Of a DNA stretch of 64,000 bases, positions 11,523 through 22,300 are shown piece after piece (within the stretch, counting starts at the first letter, position 1; each line of letters begins with the position of its first letter). Made by a program: the position numbers and the translations under genes. A model generated the notes under the pieces. That model saw only the letters and a program-made list of their open reading frames with translations. It was not told where the DNA came from and did no database searches. The DNA is from Heliocidaris erythrogramma (Eukaryota > Echinodermata > Echinoidea > Camarodonta > Echinometridae), in NCBI GenBank assembly GCA_025617745.1, contig CM046859.1, positions 22,072,006-22,136,005 on the forward strand. The letters are read 5' to 3'.

Positions 11523-11900
11523 GGGGGGTGTTTGAACACCCAAAACACCCCTCGGTACGCCTATATGTTGTCCCGTGTGTATGCACTGGAGGATTTAGGT
11601 TGGGGGCACGGCCAGACGTAGACCCGAAAATCAGTCTACATGTATTTAGTTCGGGGATATGCATGCTCCGCTGAGACTAGACTATGTCTAGCTTCGCGGA
11701 ATCCCTCTCCTACATTGAGGGAAGCCTCAAATGTCAAAAAATGTTATAAAACTCCTCTGACAGATAAAACGGATTTTCTGTCCAGCCCAGACAGTGCCCT
11801 ATGCATACACAACCAAAAATATGCCCCAGTGGCGTATCTGGACCTTGGATTCGGGGGGGGGGGGCGACATCCAAGCCAATATGGTAATCCAGAAAATTAC
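11050..11900. repeat. Non-coding stretch with hAT-like fragments and homopolymer runs
   Basis: 'ggcggatccaggattttgtg' at about 11362 resembles the hAT-like ends elsewhere in the window. It is followed by a run of A then G at about 11491-11528. 'gtggcgtatctggaccttgg' at 11831 is another likely end. No gene is supported here, and the frames crossing the runs are chance. Confidence 0.45.
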
Positions 11901-12088
11901 TTTTTCAGGCCCTTCATTTGCGCCGAAGTCGGGGAGGGGTTGGTATATTAGCTAGACGTTGGGTTTTCCTTATATATCTCTTCGTATAATTTGCAAATTA
12001 TTATTTTTATTTAATTCACTTCTTATTTATTGTGGTTTCATTGGCAACAACGAAATGAAGTCATAACTTTTTGAGAGCAAAAAAGGAA

Positions 12089-12091
12089 GAA

Positions 12092-12124
<33 letters not shown>

Positions 12125-12126
12125 AA
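12089..12126 (+). repeat. (GAAA)n microsatellite
   Basis: About eight uninterrupted gaaa units lie within a purine-rich segment. Confidence 0.85.
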
Positions 12127-12425
12127 TAAATAAAAAACCTCATTCCGTTGACTGAAAGCAGTTTGGACTGTAGTATGCATGGACCAGTTAAGTGCCTTCG
12201 ATGCCTATAAGTGACCTTTGCCTTGAGGATTCCAAGCTATTATCTCCAGAAAATTGGCAAGGCATTTTCAAGGCATATGTGGATTTCGCTATACTGGTCT
12301 TGAGCACTGGCGTAGACAGGGGGGCACAAGGGGGCCATGCCCCCCCCTATTTAGCCACTAAAAAAAAAAAAAAAAAAGCGAGAGCGAAAAAGCGGGAGAA
12401 GTGAGAGAAAAAGGGTTAAAAAGGC

Positions 12426-13120
12426 GCTACAAGCCGTTATCTTTCTATCAAAATTTGCAAAAACGTCAAAGCTTTCGCGCTTCGCGCGGGAAGGGGGATA
12501 TAACTCTCTTCTCTCCGCACCAAACCCTGTCACATACAGTGCAATATTGCGTCCTAATAACTGAAAAGCAGTCATGGCGTTGAACTATAACTTTCCGCCT
12601 AAACAAATTGTTTGCTACAAGCCGTTATCTTTCTCTCAAGTTTGCTAAAAATTAATGTCAGAGCTTTCGCGCTTCGCGCGGGAAGGGGGAAACTCCTCCT
12701 TCCTGCACCCACCCCTGTTACATACCGTGCAATATTGCTCCAAATAATTGAAAAGCAGTCGGTTCATCGAACTATAACTTTCCGCCTAAAAGTTTGTTTG
12801 CTACAAGCCGTTATCTTTCTCTCAAGTTTGCTAAAATGTCAGAGCTTTCGCGCTTCGCGCGGGAAGGGGGAACCCCCCCCCCCTCCCCATCCCTGTTGCA
12901 GTGCAGTACTACGCCCATATAACTGAAAAGCAGTCCGGACGTCGAAATAACTTTCCGCCTAAAACAGGTGCTACGAGCCGTTATCTTTCTCTCAAATTTG
13001 CTATAAAACGTCAGAGCTTTCGCGCTTCGCACGGGAGGGGGGAAACTTCCCCCTCCCTGCACCCACCCCCTGGGGAGCACGCACCAATTTCGCACTCTTC
13101 GCGTGCTCACAACCGCCCCT
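12426..13120. repeat. Four-copy tandem repeat, period about 187 bp
   Basis: Units start with gctac(a/g)agccgttatcttt at 12426, 12614, 12800 and 12970. The spacings are therefore 188, 186 and 170. Each unit has the hairpin-like core 'ctttcgcgcttcgcgcggga' and the phrase 'actgaaaagcagtc'. C-runs differ between units. The repeat sits inside a larger repeat with 'aaatcctggctacgcctg' at its right side (13850). Open frames across it come from repeat units. Confidence 0.8.
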
Positions 13121-13889
13121 AAAATGACATCCTGGCTGTGCGGTTGGATCCTGCACGTGTGGCCCCCCTCCAGTGGGTGTCGATCCCGGGAGGGGGCGGT
13201 AGGGGTATATATCCCCCCAAAATATGAGGTGGGGTGATGGCCTTTTAATGCACTAAATATCTAGTTTTTGAAAGTTTGAAATGCGAAAATTTTCGAAACC
13301 TCGGTCGATTTGCTCCCTCGCATAATTATTATCCTTCAGGATCTCGTAATTTCGCGCCCCCAGTAGGCCTATATTGTTCTTAAATAGCTTAAAGGGTTCA
13401 CAATTTGAAAAAATAAAGATGTAATTGCTTTGCTCGATATATTATGTATGTGTCATATGACTGCTCCTGCTAAATATTGCGCCCCCGATGTAGGATAAAG
13501 TGTATAAAACAGCATTTGCAACTGATCTCAACTTCAGGTACCCTTGCTCAATTTCTCGACTCTTTCTCAAGCCTTTCAGGGTTTTCGTTATTTTTGCTCC
13601 CGATTGTAGAAGTGAGTGAATAGAAAACCGCTTATCAATGCATAAAATTCGAGCTTCTCTACCGCTCAATTGCAAAATTTCCTTGGTAAAATGCACAAGA
13701 AATTGCGTTTTTTAGGGTTAAAAATTGAAAAATTTGCCGCTCGGTCCCTTTGCTCCCTCGCTGACGTAGATAGGTTTGGACACTCGGGCGTATCCCTAGA
13801 TACGCCACTGGCTTCGCTCCCTTGCCGGTCACCCCCCCCCCCCTATTGAAAAATCCTGGCTACGCCTGTGGTCTTGAGTATATATAGAC

Positions 13890-14830
13890 CTTGAACAGTT
13901 GAACTTGAACTTGAACTTTAATTCATTTTCCACTTTCAAGATCAAGGGAACAACATAAAGAACAACTGAACATTGAGTTTTACATAAAAATTATTGAACC
14001 ACCATAATGAAAGTACATACAAATGAGTAATATTAAATAGAATATAACACCTTAAACAAACCCGAAATAAATGAACAACAGCAGCAATAAAATAATAATT
14101 GTGTGATTTAAATTTCATGTTTTAAATCTGCGTTTCAATTTATTTAGAGTTTATATATCTTTGATATAATTGGGTAATGTATTCCACATCACGGTTCCTT
14201 TACAAGTAATCATAGAGCGCGAAAAATTTGTCTGTCCAAATTTAACTCTGAAATGTTTTGAAATTCGAATATTATGTTCAGTACTGCATTATTCATCTGA
14301 AAAATGTTATCAAAACTATGCGGCAACAAATTATTACAATGTGAGTACATAAACATTCCCGGTTGATACTTGTGAAGCTGATAAATAGGTAAAATATTCA
14401 ATTTTAGAAAGAGTGGCTTACTATGAAAACGGAATGTCTTGTTACAAATAATTCGTACTACCTATTTTTGGAGACGTGCTAGTCGATCCAAGATAATAAT
14501 AAATAATGTTGTTATAAGATAAACATAGTAAGATTGAATTATACAATGTAAGCAGAATTTGAGGAGGTAACATTTCCTTTAACTTGCTCATAACTCCTAC
14601 AGCTTTCGACATTTTCCGCAAAATATCAAATATATACATGACGTTTCCATTTCAGATCACTATCTATTACTATGCCTAAAATTTGCTACAGTACATACGC
14701 TATTTGCCATCAATGTGTATACCTAATTTGTATTTTTTCACTGGATTGTTCCAGGAAAGAGGAAGTTCTAAAGTCTGCATAATCAGATAAAGACTTGAGC
14801 ATCCAAAGGTTATGCTTCAAAGTTTTATTT
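13890..14830 (-). mobile_element. CR1/L2-like LINE 3' fragment, minus strand
   Basis: On the minus strand, frames at 14639-14442 and 14401-14210 encode the late part of a non-LTR reverse transcriptase. The first has KMSKAVGVMSKLKEMLP followed by LTLYNSILL. The second has KLNILPIYQLHKYQPGMFMY followed by NNLLPHSFDNIF. These resemble the thumb region and C-terminus of CR1/L2 clade elements. The 3' end is marked by a gttcaa-type reiterated tail near 13896-13918. Stops and frame changes show it is dead and 5'-truncated. Confidence 0.7.
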
Positions 14831-14837
14831 CTAGTTA

Positions 14838-15132
14838 CATTGGCGGATCCAGGGGGCACTTCCCGCCCGTGCCCCCCTTTTAGAATGAAAACTTTTTTTT
14901 TTGCTTGTCAGAGAATTATGGAGGAAACTGGACCCCCATAATCCCCCCCCCCCCCCCCCCCCCCCACTGAGCGAATTTTGGAGGTCTGGCGAAAAAAATT
15001 GTGGACGAGAAGCTGGCAAGACCAAAAAAATACGGGTCTACCTTTTGCTATCGAGTGAGAACTTTTTCCAAAAGTTGACAAATCTGCATTTGTGTGCCCC
15101 CCCCCTTATACTAAATCTTGGATCCGCCCCTG
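14838..15132. mobile_element. hAT-type MITE with 8-bp TSD
   Basis: Ends are cattggcggatccagg and cttggatccgcccctg. The 8-bp duplication tctagtta is at 14830-14837 and 15133-15140. The element inserted into the minus-strand LINE 3' region. A C-run at about 14942-14966 and another near 15096 lie inside. The left junction of the 1.46-kb tandem duplication falls within it. Confidence 0.7.
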
Positions 15133-17971
15133 TCTAGTTACATGTAGTAATTAACTATTTCATTGCCGATGTATATGTCACAGACAGACTTGTCATTTTC
15201 ATTCACCAATAATTGCTCGACCACTGCAGGAAAGGTACTACGGTGGTCAATGTGGTGACACGACATTTGCTCCTGCGACATTTGCTTCTCCGTCCATATC
15301 TCGAAAGGTCAAAGGGTCAAGTTCATCATTATGTGAAGAATAGGATTAGGTTTAGGTTTAGGATTAACATGGCAAAGTTAGACCGGAGCAATTGTCGCAG
15401 GAGCAAATGTCATGGAGAACCGCTCAATGTATATCAAATTTTGAGCATAAATCAAGCATTGTAAATATAAATTATATACCATAGAAAATTTCAGAGAAAA
15501 TTTCAGATTTTTAAAAAGATATTACCTTATTTCAACATTAAACAATAGTAAACAAATGAGAAACCAAAAATTAATGGACAAAATAGAAACTCAAATGAAT
15601 TTTTAAAATAATTCTTATGCATAAAGTTGGATGAAGTAAAAATGTATGGTATCATAAGAAATAGTAATAAAATTCCTGCAAATTTTGTACACAATATTTT
15701 GTGACATAATGGTTAATGAAGTGCAGACATTTGAAAACCATTGATCACATTTTGGTAACATTTTGAAGAGCGCTAAACCCCTTGGCACAGTAAGATTTAA
15801 TTATAGAAACCAAAATGAAAAATTCTTTTCAACGTATTATTTCATTATTTGTTAATTTCTACGCATTTCTGCTCATTCAAATACTGGCAGACCGTATAAA
15901 TTATATAAAAAACAGGAAACGGATTCAATTCATAATGAACCATAAATGATTTGGGAAGTGAAAGTTCATGTTTTATGCCTGCCTTTTGTGTATGTGTACG
16001 TTCTTTCTCTCTGTATGCCTTAGCCTTGATGAGGGGGCAAAGCCTTGATGGTCAAAAACTTGGCCTGGCCCTGTATGAGGGTCAGTTGGGCCTCAGACTA
16101 CAAAAATGGTTTGGACATGCAGGTTCAAATCCTTACAGTTATTCATGCATGAAGTATTGATTTGTATTTATGTTTGAAAATATTTCACGTTTTTATTCAA
16201 ATTCATAATAGCATTCAATATTCACTCTGTTTGGCTTTACACGTACCCCAATATCAGCTTTGACAGCTCGATCTTGAGTTCTTTTTGGCTTCAACTATAT
16301 CAGTGGCGGATCTACATAGGGGGAAAACCGGCCAGTGCCCCCTCGATCCCCCTTTTGAATTCCAACTGGCATACACAATCAAAACAATTTGACCCCTTTA
16401 TTAGGAACTTTTATAACGGCATGATGTGCCCCCTATTTTACAAATTCCTGAATCCGCCCCTGTTCAAAACGGCTATATTACTTTTCTTGTTTTGGGGCGA
16501 GGACGCATTGCTATCGAGTGAGAACTTTTTCCAAAAGTTGACAAATCTGCATTTGTGTGCCCCCCCCCCCTTATACTAAATCTTGGATCTGCCCCTGTCT
16601 AGTTACATGTAGTAATTAACTATTTCATTGCCGATGCATATGTCACAGACAGACTTGTCATTTTCATTCACCAATTGCTCGACCACTGCAGGAAAGGTAC
16701 TACGGTGGTCAATGTGGTGACACGACATTTGCTCCTGCGACATTTGCTTCTCCGTCCATATCTCGAAAGGTCAAAGGGTCAAGTTCATCATTATGTGAAG
16801 AATAGGATTAGGTTTAGGTTTAGGATTAACATGGCAAAGTTAGACCGGAGCAATTGTCGCAGGAGCAAATGTCATGGAGAACCGCTCAATGTATATCAAA
16901 TTTTGAGCATAAATCAAGCATTGTAAATATAAATTATATACCATAGAAAATTTCAGAGAAAATTTCAGATTTTTAAAAAGATATTACCTTATTTCAACAT
17001 TAAACAATAGTAAACAAATGAGAAACCAAAAATTAATGGACAAAATAGAAACTCAAATGAATTTTTAAAATAATTCTTATGCATAAAGTTGGATGAAGTA
17101 AAAATGTATGGTATCATAAGAAATAGTAATAAAATTCCTGCAAATTTTGTACACAATATTTTGTGACATAATGGTTAATGAAGTGCAGACATTTGAAAAC
17201 CATTGATCACATTTTGGTAACATTTTGAAGAGCGCTAAACCCCTTGGCACAGTAAGATTTAATTATAGAAACCAAAATGAAAAATTCTTTTCAACGTATT
17301 ATTTCATTATTTGTTAATTTCTACGCATTTCTGCTCATTCAAATACTGGCAGACCGTATAAATTATATAAAAAACAGGAAACGGATTCAATTCATAATGA
17401 ACCATAAATGATTTGGGAAGTGAAAGTTCATGTTTTATGCCTGCCTTTTGTGTATGTGTACGTTCTTTCTCTCTGTATGCCTTAGCCTTGATGAGGGGGC
17501 AAAGCCTTGATGGTCAAAAACTTGGCCTGGCCCTGTATGAGGGTCAGTTGGGCCTCAGACTACAAAAATGGTTTGCACATGCAGGTTCAAATCCTTACAG
17601 TTATTCATGCATGAAGTATTGATTTGTATTTATGTTTGAAAATATTTCACGTTTTTATTCAAATTCATAATAGCATTCAATATTCACTCTGTTTGGCTTT
17701 ACACGTACCCCAATATCAGCTTTGACAGCTCGATCTTGAGTTCTTTTTGGCTTCAACTATATCAGTGGCGGATCTACATAGGGGGAAAACCGGCCAGTGC
17801 CCCCTCGATCCCCCTTTTGAATTCCAACTGGCATACACAATCAAAACAATTTGACCCCTTTATTAGGAACTTTTATAACGGCATGATGTGCCCCCTATTT
17901 TACAAATTCCTGAATCCGCCCCTGTTCAAAACGGCTATATTACTTTTCTTGTTTTGGGGCGAGGACGCATT
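15047..17971. repeat. 1.46-kb tandem duplication, two near-identical copies
   Basis: Copies run 15047-16509 and 16510-17971, each starting gctatcgagtgagaac. A third start (gctatcaagtgagaactttt) at 17972 ends after about 22 bp. I see only about five differences between the copies: a C-run length, a 3-bp indel and three substitutions. That is over 99% identity. The unit contains AT-rich sequence and two hAT-like ends ('cagtggcggatctacatagg', 'aattcctgaatccgcccctg'). No convincing protein is encoded. Confidence 0.9.
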
Positions 17972-18548
17972 GCTATCAAGTGAGAACTTTTTTGAAAATT
18001 GATTTCCCTTAATTTAAGAGGTTTTAAGAACAGTGCATGTGGTTACTATATTTATCTCAAAAGTTAGGCTTTTTGTCCGATTTATGATCAGGAGTAGGCC
18101 TATAACTGAAGTCTGAAGGCACTACTTTTTCTTGTTTTTCTTCTTGACCTAGAACATCGCACATTTTGGGTCTAATATTTGAAAAGGTGCCCAAAATCTA
18201 ATTGGGGCGCATCGTTCAATTCTTGATAAGAATTGAATGTTTTTATCATCATTGAATTAAATTCCATCCATATAATTTTAATAGCCTACAATTAGTTTTG
18301 TGCGGAATATAAATTTCAAAAGGACGGTCATACGCAGATACGCAACAAATTCAGTCAAAATGATTCCGATCTACTACAGGGACCGCGGAACCGGGGGGGG
18401 GGGGATGGGGGGTTACAGCCCCCCCCACTTTTTCAGTAAACATGCACGTGCAAACGTATGGCAGTGCAAAAATGTGGTATACACGCAGCCCCCCCCCCCA
18501 CTAAGCCCCTCCACTTTCCAAGACGTTCCGCGGCGCCTGTACTATACG

Positions 18549-19024
18549 CAGTGGCGGCACCAGGGGGGGGGGGGGGGGGGGCATTTGCCCCCCCCCCCCA
18601 GTCAGAATCTTGAGTTCTTTTTGGCTTCAACTCTATCAGTGGCGGATCTACATAGGGGGAAAACCGGCCAGTGCCCCCTCGATCCCCCTTTTGAATTCCA
18701 ACTGGCATACACAATCAAAACAATTTGACCCCTTTATTAGGAACTTTTATAAAAATATTTTCGGAGTGAAAAAAAATAAAAGGGTGGAAAATGAGAAAGA
18801 AAAGAAAAGGAAAGAAAAAAGTGAAAAAGAAATGGAGAAAAGATCAAGAAGGAAAAAGAAAGAAAACGGAAACAAGGTGATTCCCTGGACCCTACCCACT
18901 CGCGCTTGATTTTGCGATGTACACGCAATTTTTTTTGTCCGCCCTTGCCCCCCCCCCCCAACATTTTCTTTTGCCTCCCCCCCCCCCCCCCCCCCCCACT
19001 TTAAAAATCCTGGTGCCGCCACTG
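18549..19024. mobile_element. hAT-type element, perfect 16-bp TIR and 8-bp TSD
   Basis: The termini CAGTGGCGGCACCAGG and CCTGGTGCCGCCACTG are exact inverted repeats. The 8-bp target duplication actatacg is at 18541-18548 and 19025-19032. Together these identify a hAT superfamily element. It lacks a transposase. It encloses 18600-18752, an extra copy of part of the 1.46-kb duplicated unit, and long C and G runs. Confidence 0.85.
18600..18752. repeat. Third partial copy of the duplicated unit
   Basis: The stretch from 'tcttgagttctttttggctt' to 'attaggaacttttataa' matches 16272-16414 and 17734-17876 almost exactly. It is an independent insertion of the short 'cagtggcggatctacatagg' element, here nested in the hAT element 18549-19024. 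Confidence 0.7.
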
Positions 19025-19307
19025 ACTATACGTAATTGCTGGTTCAAATTAACATTCTATCAAGGAAAATGGAAAATTTCAGTCATTATCCGGTCATAAT
19101 TATTACGCAATACACCGGTACGTCACGTACCCTCATGCTTGATTTCATTTGGATCCTGAAGCTTGCAATGACCACGCCCCCGCGCCGCACGCATAATACT
19201 ATACGGTAAAGTGCGTGTTGTTAATGTTGCGATCGACGGAATATATTTTACGGTACGATCATATTTACGTACGTACGCTTAGACTTAGTATTTTAGAGAT
19301 CGAGAAG

Positions 19308-19395
19308 ATGGATGGACGTATGCAATCGTTTGGATGTTTTCTTCTCCTTCTATCCTCCGAACTTTTTGAATTAGTTATTTCTCAACGACGATACG
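19308..19395 (+). CDS. Candidate signal-peptide exon of the SRCR receptor
   Basis: From ATG 19308 the frame gives 29 codons: [10 protein letters not shown], a hydrophobic FLLLL core, then a short polar end, SQRRY. A consensus-like donor (G|gtacgt) follows at 19396. The exon ends in phase 1, which matches the phase-1 acceptor of the first SRCR exon at 32185; joining them gives an Asp codon. The long gap (12.8 kb) is filled with transposons. The assignment rests on signal-peptide character, splice phase and position only. No closer candidate was seen. Confidence 0.5.
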
Positions 19396-22300
19396 GTACG
19401 TAACAGAATTTAAGTCACGTAATTTTTACTTTATTAATGGGGGATTCGGGTTGTATATAAGTGCACATATCATACATCACGATCATGATGTACTGGAGCC
19501 GGCCTCAGGCGTCGGACGTCCTCCTGCTGCCCAAAAGTTACCGGGTCGGGTCGAGTCGGGTCGGGTCCACTCTAGCCATACCGGCACTATTATATGCGAT
19601 GTTATAGTTCATACCACATAGGCCTACATAGATTTGCCTCCCTAGAGAGTGTGTCATCTCCAGCACATACCATATTATTAGACAGCTGAAAACAGTCTGT
19701 TCGGAGGAGTCTTTAAGTTTAACATTAACATTTTTTTTTTTACCTTCTCCTCCTACACAGACGGTTAACCAACCATCCCGGTACATTATTTAGGGGACCT
19801 AACGAGCCAAATCCCCCCAAAAAGGGGGATCTGATTTTTCATCCCTATAAAAGTATAGGCCTAACTTAGCCCCGGGACGCTGCCACGAAGTGGCAGCGTC
19901 CTGAGTGAAACCAGTACGATTCGGTGGGTCTCACAATCTACCAATGTTCAAATGACCATTTAAAAAATGGCCATGTAATTATTATTTTTTAATTAAAGTA
20001 TCATATATACGATGCCACTTACCTAAACAGACTTTACGCAAATCAGCTTTTCCTAAAAAATGTGTAGAATCGATGAATGTCACTTTTTACTCTCAATTTT
20101 CGAAACCAGTCCCATTCGCCATGTTGTTAAAGCCAAATTGAAAATAGGCACTTGCGCATGCGCCTATGAATGTTTATTACAATGACGGCATAGTTTTCGT
20201 CAATGGAATAATGAATATTCATATACCCACTGTAATCCGCCGATCGCTAGCGTATAGATCTAGCGCTCTCGCTCAAGCTCGTCTTAATGAATATTCATAA
20301 TCCTCCCTTCTTGTATGTATTATAATTGGAGCTACTGACGCATGCGCATTGCAAGCAAAACACCGACCTTCGGAAGTTTTTACTACAGGCTCTTGGAGAT
20401 AAATATGCCTTTTTTGTATCATCCTCATTGAAAAGAAAGACTACAGTCAATCGTAAAGTATTGTAAGTACCTAAAATAGCCTAAAATCAACTGATTTCAT
20501 GTTTCATGGCTATCATTTTGACAAACGACCTTGTAATTATGTGACATCCATGCGATCAAAGGACTGCGAAGCGCAGCCCGAACACTACGTGTTCGGGCTG
20601 CCGCAGTAAAGGCCTAACTATAAGCCATCCCCTTTCTCTAAAAATTCACATAGATGGTGCTAGTGTTCTCATATTTCAAGACGGCATTAAAAAAAAAAAA
20701 ATTATACAGATAATTAACAAAATTTGGGACTTACTCTGGTTTGAACTCAAGCTTCGCACTAGTATAATTCGCTGCTTTACTACACAACCTATACGCTTCC
20801 GACTACTTCCGGGTCATCTGATAACCAAGATGGCTGTCAGCGACTCGCTACTGACATGCAACTTTCTAGCTATACGAGCTCCTTGGCTTATCAATCTGGT
20901 ACTGGGCCTACGGAGCTATACACTGCGTCCTATTATGGCCTGTAACGGATCGTATCAACACAAAAAACCTATGCATTAGAATCACCCATTCCCATGCACC
21001 GTTAACTACACACAGCGCTGTCGTTGAGAACCGCGACTACAAAATAGCGACTACATGCTTTTTGATTAAATTACATCCTTTCTTGAAGTAATTATAGTAC
21101 CAAATAAAGCTTAAACTATTACTCTATTGTGCTTTCTAACTTAAATTTAATTTACTAACTTACAACTTCCAAAAACAATGATTTATTGCGTCGTCTGCCA
21201 TGTCTGCCCGCGGTAACTGTACTATCACCTCTGCCGTTTGCGAGACGAAATAGTACAGCTACTGTGGACAGACATGGCAGACGACGCAATAAATCATCGT
21301 TTTTTTGGTAAGTTGTAAGTTAGTTAACTAAATTTAAGTTAGGGAGCGCAATAGAGTAATAGTTTAAGCTTGATTTGGTACTATAATTACTTCAAGAAAG
21401 CATGTAATTTAATCAAAAAGCATGTAGTCGCTATTTTGTAGTCGCGGTTCTCAACGCTTTTGAATGGCCACAGACATCCCTTATTAACTTATTGAAAACA
21501 TAATTGCTTAAGATAATATATTGAAAGCTGGAATTCGTACATGTATTTAATATAACTGACCATTTGCTAATCTTTGTCATGATTTCTTAGAATGAACCTT
21601 GACATGAGTCACAAGAACCTTTTTTATCAAAGACAGATATCTGAACAGGGTTATACAAATGTTCACTGAAAAATCTTATGCAATAAATTTTGACGATTTT
21701 TATTATGAACCTGATATAAACTTAAAATTGTGAAAGACAACACTGTTGATATAATAGCGTTGACTGAAACCTGGGAAGTTGAAGACTCACCTCTTGAGTT
21801 GTTGCATTTAGATGGTTTTGCCACCTTTTCCAGACCTCGAAAAAATCGACAGGGAGGTGGGGTAGCGCTCCTCGCCAAGCATATATTTCATCCTCGCCTT
21901 TTAACTGATATCAAAGTACCAGATGATATTGAAGCAATTCGGGTCATGTTAAGACCCCCACATTTACCAAGGAGAATTTCTTGTATTATTTTATGTTTAC
22001 TGTACTTTCCTCCAAGAAGTCCTAATGAGGCTGATTATGCAGATCATGTTATTCCAACAATCGATTCTCTACACGTTAAATACCCTGACGCAGGGATAGC
22101 GGTACTCAGCGATTTTAATGATTTAAGTTTTGATGAAATTTTGAGAGTTGACAAGTTTAAACAAGTGGTCAATAAACCAACAAGAGGGCACAATATACTC
22201 GATAAGATTTTTTACAAACTTTTATGAATTTTATGAAAATATTTTAATTCTCCCTCCAGTCGGCAGAAGTGGTCATAACTGTATTATTTGGTATTCTTAT

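Noticed and set aside
12426-13120. CRISPR array
   Set aside because: Repeat units are long and similar throughout with no short constant repeat and variable spacers, and the genome is eukaryotic.
12351-13122. Several overlapping frames rich in Arg/Ser/Pro
   Set aside because: They run through tandem repeat units and homopolymer C-runs.
15213-16926. Repeated 83-codon and 69-codon frames as a duplicated gene pair
   Set aside because: They repeat because the whole 1.46-kb unit is duplicated. The frames lack domains and neighbouring hAT-like ends show the unit is repeat DNA.
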